DNA of 64,000 nt. It comes from Aquatica leii. Taxonomy: Eukaryota > Arthropoda > Insecta > Coleoptera > Lampyridae. Below the pieces are notes generated by a model. The model was not told where the DNA came from. It saw only the letters and a program-made list of their open reading frames with translations, and searched no databases. Position 1 is the stretch's first letter. The number at the start of each line of letters is the position of its first letter. The stretch lies in contig CM069438.1 in the NCBI GenBank assembly GCA_035610365.1, forward strand, positions 49,410,837 through 49,474,836. Reading direction: 5' to 3'. Below, piece by piece: positions 11,655 through 20,720 of the stretch. The translations under genes were made by a program, and so were the position numbers.

Positions 11655-11830
11655 CTAATGGCATATCCAAACCAACTTTCTAAAATTGCTGAAAAAGTAA
11701 TAAAAAGACATATTACAAGTAATATTTTGTATGGTTTATCTAATGATTATACTAAACAGAATGCGCCTAGCTTCCAACTAACATGTTCACCGGTACAATT
11801 GCCACTGATTTTTATATTAATTGCCCTTCT
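11653..11830. repeat. Dispersed repeat, copy 1 (also near 42,853)
   Basis: The sequence starting AGCTAATGGCATATCCAAA resembles 42,858-42,945 base for base over about 80 positions with scattered differences. It begins exactly where retrotransposon B breaks off, so it may be an insertion or the other side of a deletion. The family is unknown. Confidence 0.5.
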
Positions 11831-11879
11831 CCCAAATATTCTATCGGCATGAATTGAAATTAATTTTTCAGCAAACTTG

Positions 11880-12392
11880 GAGCAAAGGGATGTGTTTTTA
11901 GTAGGTGTGCGTGTGTTTATTTACGAGCTTCGGTAGTCGGAGTGTTAATCTAAGTGCATTGCGTCAATCAGTGTCACCTTGCGATTTTTTTGACACCTCA
12001 CTGGCGGGTGCCAGTTGCATTCCCTTAGGCGTTGTTTCTTTCCTCTCTGTTTTTACCTCTCTATTTGTTTTTTTTACTCCAGAGTGTAACGGTTTTGTGC
12101 ATAAAGGATAGACCTATGTTTCGGCTACTCGTTAGTTTTTGAAAAACTGTTATCGGTATTTAAATAGATTAAAGAGCCACTTGTGTTGAGTGTTGGGCAC
12201 TGATTGCTATTTGGTCAATAGTCGGCTGCTCCGACTACGTGTTTTTTGTGGCGAATAAATATCTGGCTAAAGTTTCGTTTGACACCAAGCTCAACCTTAT
12301 CAGACCTAGATTTAAATTGTAATAATTCTTTAATTTTTTACGTGTTAACAAATTTGGAACCGATATGCGAGGGTTGCAAAAAAGAAACAAAT
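11880..12392 (+). other. Probable 5' untranslated region of non-LTR retrotransposon C
   Basis: This stretch is less A-rich than its surroundings, has no coding features I trust, and leads directly into the ORF1 start. Its position suggests the 5' UTR with internal promoter that non-LTR elements carry, but no promoter motif could be assigned. A frame open from 12,246 continues into ORF1 but lacks similarity in its first 49 codons. Confidence 0.4.
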
Positions 12393-13090
12393 ATGGCGGA
12401 CATGAACAAAATTAAAAGAATGTTTGAGCAAATTCATGGAAATATGCAGCAATTAAATTCAAAACTGGATGTTGTAATGCAGGAAATAACGTAAGTAAAA
12501 GGGGATAAAACAATACTTCTTGAAAAAATTGAGGTGCAGAAAAAAAGAATAAGTATATGCGAAAGAGAATTGAGAAAGAAAAATATTGTAATAAAAGGAA
12601 TAAAAGACAACGAGAACCAAAACGAGAAAGAAACGCAAGACAAAGTTAATGCAGTAATACAGAAGATAGGAGTAAGCTTTAACATAAAAGAAGATATAGA
12701 TGAAGCAGGAAGAATTGGAAAACACAATGAAGGAAAAACAAGACCAATAATGATTAAACTAATGAAGGAATCCGCAAAAAAAGAAATGATGCAAAGACGC
12801 TAAAAGGCACAGATATCTGGATAGATGAAGATTATCCTAAAGAAGTACAGGAGGAAAGAAGATTGACACGGTACATGAAGGAGGCATGAAATATGGGATA
12901 TAAAGCGCAAATAAGAAATGACAAACTAATAATTAATAGCAAAACATTCGGAACAATGGACTTAGAAAAACAGGAAGAACATGAAAATGGAGAAACAAGT
13001 GATAAAAATGGACAAAAAAGGAGTATAAACGAAAGATCCCAAGAAAGTGACGTTTCAAGAAAATCCAAAAAAATAACACAAATGTTCTAA
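12393..13090 (+). pseudogene. Non-LTR retrotransposon C, ORF1
   Basis: The chosen start, MADMNKIKRMFEQIHGNMQQLNSKL, opens a coiled coil. After one stop (12,492) the frame reads LRKKNIVIKGIKDNENQNEKETQDKV and IDEAGRIGKHNEGKTRPIMIKL, the NIVIKG and GR-G--N--RPI-IKL segments of the RRM-like domain found in ORF1 of many insect non-LTR elements. It then crosses a frameshift near 12,800 to GYKAQIRNDKLIINSKTFG and a hydrophilic tail ending near 13,090. The domain order (coiled coil, RRM-like, basic tail) is complete, so this was a full-length ORF1. Two disruptions are visible. Confidence 0.75.
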
Positions 13091-13199
13091 AAAACTACTA
13101 AATAGCAATGAACAAGGATATGGTTCACAGGAAACGCTCAAATCAAATGGAAAGGAAAAGGAATTGGTAAAATGCACAAAAAAGGTGAATAAAAAAAGG

Positions 13200-14081
13200 T
13201 ACAATTATAAATAGGAACACGGAACATTAGAACATTATTAGAAACAGGTAAAATGAAAGAAATAGGTAGAAAAATGGAACTTTACGAAATAAGTATATTA
13301 GCACTACAAGAAATAAGAGTAGACAAAGCAAAATACTTAATATTCTATGGAGGAAATGAAAAATAGGGTCAACATAGGACGGCATTTATGAAAGATAAAA
13401 AGATTATGAACAAACTAATACCATTTAGAAAAATAGAATATCATATCTTAGAATTAAAACTACAATAGCTAACATATCTATAATAAATGCTTATGTACCC
13501 ACCGAAGAAGCAACAACAGAAGAAAAAAATTTTTCTGTAATAAACTACAAGAAAGTTGTGAAAAAATACCCAAACATGATATATTGATAGTATTAGGAGA
13601 CTACAATATAAAAATAGGAAGAGATGATAACATAAAAAACTTGGCTGGGAAAGATATTATCCACGAAATAACAACAGATAGCGGCATGAGGTTATGTCAC
13701 CTATCAACACAAACGGATCTGTACGAAATATAAACACAAAAAAGAACATAAAATCAAATGGAATGGAAAAAAAGAGCATGATTAAGGATGTAAGATCATA
13801 CAGAGGAACTAGCTTAGAAACAGATCACAACCTGGTTATAACAAAAATGAAACTAAGAATGATTAAAGAAAAACATAGACAGCAAGGTACAAAAAAATAA
13901 AACATAGAAAAACTAGAGAAAGAAGAAGAAAAGAAGACATAGGAAAATGAGATACAAAAATACTACAAAAAAGAAAGTAGAGGAAAGTGGAATACAGTAA
14001 AAATAATTATTATAAAATCTGCAGAAAAGATAATTCGGACAAAACGAGTTAAAAATATAAACGAGTGCTTTGATGAAGATG
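13200..14081 (+). pseudogene. Non-LTR retrotransposon C, ORF2 endonuclease part
   Basis: The opening reads GTRNIRTLLETGKMKEIGRKMELYEISILALQEIRVDK; LQEIR carries the catalytic glutamate of the APE-type endonuclease. Further pieces, GDYN-like near 13,600 (read across frames) and TDHNLVITKMKLRM near 13,820, correspond to the D-N and the terminal SDH segments. The linker to the RT ends in KRVKNINECFDED at 14,081. There the frame is cut by an LTR-element fragment (14,082-16,611) and resumes as DAKR, so the two LINE parts were contiguous. Confidence 0.8.
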
Positions 14082-14224
14082 ACCACCAACATGGACGAAA
14101 TAAACGACCTAGCCCGCCAGCAAGAAGAACAATGCCAAAAAAGACTCCTAGTCCAGGAAAACTGACGTCTACATATCCAGTCGCCAAGCATCATTAGAAG
14201 AATTATGGAATCAAGTTAAGAAAA
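14080..14224 (+). pseudogene. Gag N-terminal fragment, copy 1, of a small LTR element
   Basis: The sequence starts ATGACCACCAACATGGACG and is nearly identical to the gag start at 15,205, but lacks about 36 bp after DLARQQ and carries a frameshift. It runs to KKNHSTL, where about 120-bp repeats begin. It sits directly at the break in retrotransposon C and is the left edge of the inserted fragment. A GATG at the junction (14,078-14,081) recurs at the right junction (16,612-16,615). Confidence 0.7.
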
Positions 14225-14585
14225 ATCATTCAACGTTAAGTTGTTTGATCATGACACTTGTCCCAGAATCCGGTATTGTTTAAATACTGATTACCTGGGC
14301 AAGTGTCCACCAATTAAGTACGGATTCCATCACCGTGCTTACGATCATTCAACAATAAGTTGTTTGATCACTAACATCTGCCTTAGAATCTGGAATTGTT
14401 TAAATACTGATTACCTGGGTAAGTGTCCACCAATTAAGTACGGATTCCATCACCGTGCTAGCCATCATTCAACATTAAGTTGTTTGATCACTGACACCTG
14501 CCCTAGAATCTGGTATTGTTTAAATATTGATTACCTGGGTAGGTGTCAAACTATTAAGTACGAATTACCATCGTGCTTAAACATA
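14225..14585 (+). repeat. About 120-bp tandem repeats, array A (probable LTR of the small element)
   Basis: Three units of about 120 bp start at about 14,227, 14,347 and 14,467. Each contains TTAAGTTGTTTGATCA, GAATCYGGTATTGTTTAAATA, TGATTACCTGGGYAAGTGTC and ATTAAGTACGA, and ends near CATCGTGCTTA. The last unit ends AAACATA directly before a tRNA-Tyr-type primer site. A CA two bases before such a site marks the 3' end of an LTR, so the array is best read as the LTR itself. One frame stays open through all units (SCLI-DTCPRIWYCLNTDYL), but I do not claim that it is coding. Confidence 0.65.
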
Positions 14586-14602
14586 TGGTCCTTCGAGTCG
14601 GA
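14586..14602 (+). other. Primer binding site of tRNA-Tyr type
   Basis: TGGTCCTTCGAGTCGGA is complementary to the conserved 3' end of eukaryotic tRNA-Tyr (...TCCGGCTCGAAGGA plus CCA) with one mismatch. It lies two bases after a CA, the expected LTR boundary. It marks minus-strand DNA priming in an LTR retroelement. Confidence 0.7.
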
Positions 14603-14654
14603 TCCACCCTGGATCCACCACCATCATCGTTTTAAATATATAGTTCTTTGAGCA

Positions 14655-15071
14655 AACGAAGAAGAAGTTATTTCTGATCCATCCGCGACCATCAAACGAA
14701 GAAGAAATTATTTCCGGTCCATCCGCGACCATCAAACAAAGAAGAAGTTAATTCCCATTCATCCGCGACCATCAAACGAAGAAGAAGTTATTTCCGGTTC
14801 ATCCGCGACCATCAAATGAAGAAGAAGTTATTTCCGGTCCATCTGCGATCATCAAACGAAGAAGTTATTTCCGGTCCATCCGCGACCATCAAAAGAAGAA
14901 GAAGTTATTTCTGGTCTATCCGCGACCATCAAACGAAAAAGAAGTTATTATCCGGTCCATCTACGACCATCAAACGAAGAAGAAGCTATTTTCGGTCCAT
15001 CCGCGACCATCAAACGAAGAAGAAGTTATTTCCGGTCCATCCGGGACCATCAAACGAAAAAGAAGTTCCAC
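14655..15071 (+). repeat. 40-bp minisatellite in a retroelement leader
   Basis: Ten complete units of 37-41 bp plus a partial one follow each other without spacers. The consensus parts are GAAGAAGAAGTTATTTCC, GGTCCATCCGCGACCATCAAA. Most units are 40 bp; one is 37 bp. The array lies between the primer site and the next gag start, so it forms most of the leader. A frame at 14,816-15,106 is just a product of the repeat. A single stray unit recurs at about 16,167-16,187. Confidence 0.9.
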
Positions 15072-15204
15072 TGCCACGGCTCACCACAGCCAATTCCAAA
15101 ATTTAACAGACTTACAACCTGTTAAATAAAGTTTCATTTCCGGTTCATCCAGGGATCTTCTAGTCAAGAAAAAAGAAGCTTATCAAATCAAGTAAGTCAT
15201 CGAA

Positions 15205-15759
15205 ATGACCACCAACATGGACGAAATAAACGACCTAGCCCGCCAGCAACAATATTTGGGAAAAAGAATTATCCAACTTCTCAACAATGCCAAAAAAGAC
15301 TGCCAGTCCAGGAAAACTGACGTCTACATATCCAGTCGCCATGCAACATTAGAAGAATTATGGAATCAAGTTAAGAAAAATTATTCAACGTTAAGTTGTT
15401 TGATCAATGACACTTGTCCTAGAATCTGGTATTGTTTAAATACTGATTACCTGGGTAAGTGTCCACCAATTAAGTACGGATTTCATCACCGTGCTTACCA
15501 TCATTCAACATTAAGTTGTTTGATCATTGACACCTGCCTTAAAATCTGGTATTGTTTAAATATTGATTACCTGGATAGGTGTCAAACTATTAAGTACGAA
15601 TTACCATCGTGCTTAACATATGGTCCTTCGAACCGGATGCACCATCATTCAACATTAACTTGTTTGATCAATGACACTTGTCCTAGAATCCGGTATTGTT
15701 TAAATATTGATTACCTGGGTAAGTGTCCACCTATTAAGTACGATACACCATCGTGCTAA
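15205..15759 (+). CDS. Gag-like N-terminus fused in frame to 40-residue repeats
   Basis: The frame starts ATGACCACCAACATGG and gives MTTNMDEINDLARQQQYL, then an amphipathic helix region ending in ATLEELWNQVKKNYSTL. A long helix with LEELW--V--N--L is the usual look of the first domain of Gag in insect LTR elements. From residue about 60 the frame runs on through three repeat units, each giving about 40 residues (SCLI-DTCPRIWYCLN-DYLGKCPPIKY). It ends at 15,759 after 184 codons. An internal LTR-end/primer-site sequence at 15,621-15,637 lies within the frame, which argues that the repeat part is LTR DNA read by chance rather than a real protein domain. Alternatively it is a short Cys-rich Gag of a non-autonomous element. 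No zinc knuckle, protease or RT follows. Confidence 0.45.
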   Translation: MTTNMDEINDLARQQQYLGKRIIQLLNNAKKDCQSRKTDVYISSRHATLEELWNQVKKNYSTLSCLINDTCPRIWYCLNTDYLGKCPPIKYGFHHRAYHHSTLSCLIIDTCLKIWYCLNIDYLDRCQTIKYELPSCLTYGPSNRMHHHSTLTCLINDTCPRIRYCLNIDYLGKCPPIKYDTPSC

Positions 15760-15760
15760 A
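15385..15760 (+). repeat. About 120-bp repeats, array B
   Basis: Three further units start at about 15,387, 15,507 and 15,647. The second unit ends in CTTAACATA and a primer-site-like sequence at 15,621-15,637 (one mismatch to the tRNA-Tyr end), followed after a few bases by the third unit. The junction AAGAAAAAT-ATTCAACGTTAAG between gag and repeat is the same as at 14,215, so gag and array were copied together. Confidence 0.75.
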
Positions 15761-15763
15761 TAT

Positions 15764-16490
15764 ATCAAACATGAACAATAATATTCAAAATTAATCTGTG
15801 TTAAAAGCATTTATTTAAAAATTTAATAATTTGTAAACATAAGTAATGATTACTCCACATTGTAAAACAATCCATTTATTTGCAAAAGTAAGTTGTTACG
15901 CTATATTTAGACTTCCGCTATATCAGTAAGTTGCTAAGAATGTGTTACATTATAGTAACCCACATTTGAAATAGTACCCGTAAAAATGCTAACTTTGTAT
16001 TTCACAACGATTCAAAATAATATATAAAAACTCGACTGTTATTAATAAAATTATCATTCCATGACACTTTTCGTAGAATTCGGTATTGTTTAAATATTGA
16101 TTACCTGGGCAAGTGTCAAACTATTAAGTACGATACACCATCGTGCTCTATATATGGTCCTTCGAGCAAACAAAGAAGAAGTTATTATCCGGCTGGAAGG
16201 ACCAAATATTAAACACGATGGTGTATCGTACATAATAGGTAGACACTTACCCAGGTAATCGATATTTAAACAATACCGGATTCTAGGACAAGTGTCATTG
16301 ATCATTCAACGTTAAGTTGTTTGATCAATGACACTTGCCCTATAATCTGGTATTGTTTAAATACTGATTACCTGGGTAAGTGTCCACCTATTAAGTACGA
16401 TACTCTATCGTGCTTAATATTTGTTTAAATTTTTAAATACATGTTTTTAACACAGATTAATTTTGAATATTATTGTTCACGTTTGAACCA
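15764..16490. repeat. Inverted-repeat block with an inverted copy of the 120-bp unit
   Basis: The sequence at about 15,768-15,822 (AACAATAATATTCAAAATT...) returns in reverse complement at about 16,430-16,484 with few differences. Between the arms lie one forward partial unit (about 16,060-16,150), a primer-site-like sequence (16,155-16,166), one minisatellite unit, a reversed primer site (16,188-16,204) and a reversed 120-bp unit (about 16,205-16,302). Then comes a forward unit (about 16,303-16,415). The central part is therefore a head-to-head duplication that could fold back. Confidence 0.75.
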
Positions 16491-16611
16491 GCCATCTCTA
16501 AAAAATGAATTTTGTTTACCAACTTGAATTGTTGTGGACGGATTGGTTTTTGAAGGTTTTAAATTATTAAATATATAAATCAAATTTTAATGTTTAAGTT
16601 GTAATTTAAAC

Positions 16612-17690
16612 GATGCGAAAAGATAATAATGAGAAAGAGAGAAGCAAGAATAAAATGGATAAGAACCAGCAAGCAAGAGGATTACGAAAATTACAAGAGA
16701 ATAAGAAAAGAAGGCGCAAAATTAATGACCGGAAAGAAACGTGAGTACATTAACAAAACAATGGTTGTAATAAGGTATGATAATAAAAGCAATACTAAAC
16801 TATACTAACAGTTAAGGACGCAAAAAAAGATAAAAAAACATAACTGCTAATATAGACAGGAAGACCTGGGAAAATTATTTACTTAAAAAAAGAAAAAAAA
16901 GAAGAAAATGAACAAGAAGAAGAATCACAAGATGAAGATGAGAAGGACAATATAGAATTCAGAGGACCACAAAAATAGAAGAAATTATAAATATAAGTTA
17001 AAAAATAAAAAAAGCGACAGGAACAGATAATATATGTAACGCAATGTTAAAGTATGGGGGAAAAAAAGTAAGAGAAAGATTATACGAAGTAATAAGTAAA
17101 GCATGGGAAACGGAAACAATACCGAAAGAATGGAAAACAGGAATTATTAGACTAATACCCAATAAAGAAGATGTAATGAATTGCGATAACTACAGGCAAA
17201 TAACACTGAACACAACGTATAAAATACTAACTACAATCGTACAAAAAAACTAAGAGTTTTAATTAAAATAATCATGGGTTAATCAGAAGCCGTAGTACAA
17301 ACACATGAAAGAACAACAAAGAAAATAGCATAAAAACGAGGGGTTAGACAAGGAGACCCAAAAAAAATTAACAGAGAATTTAGAAGGCTCATGAATATAG
17401 AAATAAATGAAATATTAGAAAACGGAACCATAACAAGAATAATTAAAGCTAAGAGAATGAAATGGTGCGGACACGTGCAAAGAAGAAGAAACAAAGCAAA
17501 TATAAAAAAAATCATAAAATGGAACTCCCTTAACATTGGACAGAGAGGAAGACTTAAACTCCGTCGGGAAGATCAAAAAAATTGGAACAACCAAAGATGC
17601 AGGATAAGAAAGAATGGCATTAAATTACAGAAAAAGCAAAGCAAACACACTAACTTATAAAAAAAAACACAAGCAAACTAGAAAGAAAAA
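16612..17690 (+). pseudogene. Non-LTR retrotransposon C, ORF2 continuation (RT and C-terminus)
   Basis: After the inserted LTR fragment the LINE frame resumes with DAKR and EREARIKWIRTSKQEDYENYKRIRKEGAKLM, the endonuclease-RT linker. RT fingers follow at 17,044-17,253 (LYEVISKAWETETIPKEWKTGIIRLIPNK, MNCDNYRQITLNTTYKILT). The palm domain is missing: at about 17,370 the frame jumps to the C-terminal region, where 17,391-17,660 gives KRMKWCGHVQRRRNK and GQRGRLKLRREDQKNW, the MKWLGHV-R and RGRPK-RW-D motifs of the end of such ORF2 proteins. The deletion removed the FADD active site. Frame breaks are frequent. Confidence 0.8.
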
Positions 17691-20195
17691 AAAATGTAAA
17701 TTACATAAGTTAAAAGAGCTCAAATGAGCGGTTACGTGGCGGTGACCCAACTCGCTATGATAACACAAGAAAATTAAATCGCCTCGTAAAAGTAAAAGTT
17801 ATTTCTTACTTCAGCGAATCTTTCACTGGTAATCGAAGTTATAACAAAAATGGTATACGATGTTGGAGATCTCACTAGACGCAACGTTAGTTTTTACGTG
17901 CTGTCTTCCTCAACGTCAAATATAGCGAAATAAAAGTGACAGGGTGGGACCAAATTCATACAGCACGTAAACTATATGAAGATGTTTTACCATAACACAA
18001 TCATAATAAGCGAGATATTATTTAAAATCAATACTATATTTAAGTTTATAACGAATTAATCGTTTAGTTTTTAAAGCAAAAAACTGTTTATGCTATAAAA
18101 ATTCAAAACTAAAGCGTTCTTTGGATTCCGAAACAGTTGCGTTGTGTAAATATCATAACTGTTGCGGTTATTATGTTTGGGATATGTTTCGTTTTTTCTA
18201 ACATTTTTAATTTTGTGTAGTTACCACATAACTCGATTTTAAAAAATCGAAACTATTTTGTTTTTACGAATCGAATTTGTTTCATAACAGGTGAATCGCA
18301 AAAAGTACTTAAGCCGTTTTAATAACAATTTTTTTGACTTTTTGTCTATTTAAATTGGTTTTAAACGCATTAGTGAAATGTAAATTTGATTAAAATATTT
18401 GCATAATTAGAACGCAATATCTATTGTGTCTATAGTTGCACCAAAAAAAAATTTTTTACAACCAATTTATGAAAGTATTTAAAGCACATCATTTCAAAGT
18501 TGACTAATTATATATAAAACTCTTATTGTAGTTTAGTTTAATTAATACTACAATTTATATCATAAATAGATGTAAATTAGGATAGCAAAACAGAAGCTAA
18601 ATTCATAATACAATACGGTTGTTAATTACTAATTAATAATAAGCAAATTTAACAGATATGTAATTACCTTCTATTGTAAGCACAATGAATTCAAAACTTA
18701 GCACAAAGTTAATTTCGCAAAAAGTATGAATAATAGACGTATCATCATTTGCGATTATTATTATTGTGTTTCGAGTTTTTTGTTTAGGCAATTTATCGCA
18801 CAGCATAAAAGATCGGCAATCTAAATTTCAATTTTCGGTTCTTTTGTCACCTTGTGCGCGTCTATTTCGTTTCAATATTCCTAAAAGTAGGGATCTGATC
18901 AATCTGGGAATGTTTATGTTCTTAAAATGGTCGTTGGTTTCTCCTCTTGCCGTTACCAAAGCATAACAAATAAAAAAAACCGTTTGATTCATGTAGTGGC
19001 CGTAAACATAAAATTTCTTAAAGCTTTTAGTGTAACTTCATATTCGCTGATGGTCCGGTTATAACCAGAGAGGGAAAAAACGGACAAAGACCAAGCAGAC
19101 GTTGATAAATTTTATTCGAATACTGTTGACGTCTGTTTTGGACGTTCCTATCAAAAACACACGCTCGATAGTTGCCATAAAGGCGCAAATGACTTTTTTA
19201 ATCTTGATGATATTGGAACAATATGTAAAAAAAACGCGAATGATTTAATTCGAGCGTTCGAGCTTCGCTTTTCGATTTGCAAAAAAAATTTGAAATGATG
19301 ATCGAGTAGATTACGTTTAATTACCTCGGCATTGGTAAAAATTAAATAAAAAACGCGGGATTTTATTACCAGTCGTAATGCTGTAGATTCAGTAATGGGC
19401 AGCATTAATAACGCTCGGTATTCAATATTGTTTCATCGCAAAAACTACAAGAAAACGAATTTTCCATGTGTAGAGCTTCCAGATAGAATATTTAATCAAT
19501 CGGCTTTTATTTCCCGTTATTATGTGTCATAAATTTTAATGAAACTCCAAGTCGTAAAATCGGTTTGCATAATTTAATTTTGTTTCATATTGGTTGAAAA
19601 CGCAAAAAAAATTAATTAAGAAACTGTAGTAATGCACAAACTTTTTTTGGATTCTAAATAAGTAAAATACAAAATAATTGTTTTTGAACATAAAAGATCG
19701 AGTTTCTAAAAATTTTCTCGGCGTTGGTTGTCTTCTTATCGAACATGACAGGCGTGTTATGAAAATGGGTTTTATTTTACTTTACCCGAGCAAAAATATT
19801 ATGTGATATCCATTTCCGTACAGAAATCTTATGGAAGATAATAGATTAGAAGGTAATAATGGATCTTTGTTTGAAACTTTCTCTCCAACAAATATATCGA
19901 TTCTTATGCCTTATTGATTCTTATATTAAACTTTGTTAGCGAGAGCATTTATCAACGTTTTTGCTAAGTCATCAGCCCAGATTCATTTCTACGCAATATT
20001 TGTGATAGATTAAATATATAAATTTGGATCACCAATTCGGTTTTGTACGTAATTAAGCAAATTTTTTTTTAGAAACGATCTAAAAGTTCTATAATCAACT
20101 TTATAATATCTTTAGGAATTGTTTTTAATTAAAGGAATTAAAATTACACGTGTACAAAAATTAATTAGTAATAATTTGATTATAATTTATAATTT
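17691..20195. other. Unassigned sequence
   Basis: No recognisable gene. About 17,727-17,960 resembles 43,165-43,450 (shared pieces GGTAACCCAACTYGCT-CGATAA, AAATTAAAT-GC-TCGTAAAA and GACGCAACGTTAGTT-like), so part of it is a dispersed repeat of unknown type. The rest, including the small frame at 18,766-18,966, shows nothing I can interpret. Confidence 0.35.
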
Positions 20196-20629
20196 GACTG
20201 TATTTAATGTTTAAGAAAGGAGGGGACTTCCGGTAGCAACCCACCAAATTATTAGTAAACGAACTAGAAAAGTACTTACATAACGTTTCTGGAAAATCGG
20301 GAGCGCACAACCACCCAAACCCGTAATAAAACAAGACCTCGATTCACCCAGAAATCAGCGATTGCTCGACTTACCCTGATCTTACTTTTCTCTGGATGGT
20401 GGAGTTAAGTCTTTAACACGCACAAAAAGGCGCACGGTTTACTCACTAAACAGCACAACTAACATTTAAAAAAAATGAACGAAATAGAATTTAAGAAAGG
20501 AATCGGGTCAAAACTAAGTAACGTACTCTCCGTATTCTTTATCAAAAAATTAAAAGAGGGGACAGCAGTTCACAAAACCGAAAATGCAACTCGCGGAAAG
20601 GACTTAAATAGAAAACGCTCGCGCTAACA
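20196..20629 (-). mobile_element. 3' LTR of a Bel/Pao element (outer end truncated)
   Basis: The sequence from GACTGTATTTAATG to CGCTAACA matches 28,525-28,993 with many small differences and indels. It lacks the first 30 bases or so (TGTTTCGGTCACACGG...) that the other copy has at its outer TG end, so this LTR is cut at its distal edge. That explains why no target duplication is found. Because the coding strand is minus, this is the downstream LTR. Confidence 0.85.
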
Positions 20630-20694
20630 TACCGCCCACCTAAAATGAGCGATGTTCTATTTTAAAGAAAATTAAAAATTTAATCAAAAATAAA

Positions 20695-20707
20695 ATAGAA
20701 AAAAGTA
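20695..20707. repeat. Target-site duplication of the Penelope-like element (left)
   Basis: ATAGAAAAAAGTA stands immediately left of the Penelope-like element and again immediately right of it at 23,245-23,257. A 13-bp perfect direct repeat at both borders marks the insertion. Confidence 0.85.
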
Positions 20708-20720
20708 TACTAATATTAGA

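Noticed and set aside
14655..15071. CRISPR array
   Set aside because: The 40-bp units follow each other directly without unique spacers, in a eukaryotic retroelement leader.
14816..15106. Repeat protein of 96 codons (SIRDHQTKKKLF units)
   Set aside because: It begins in mid-array and changes phase with the one odd-length unit; it is a by-product of the minisatellite in a non-coding leader.
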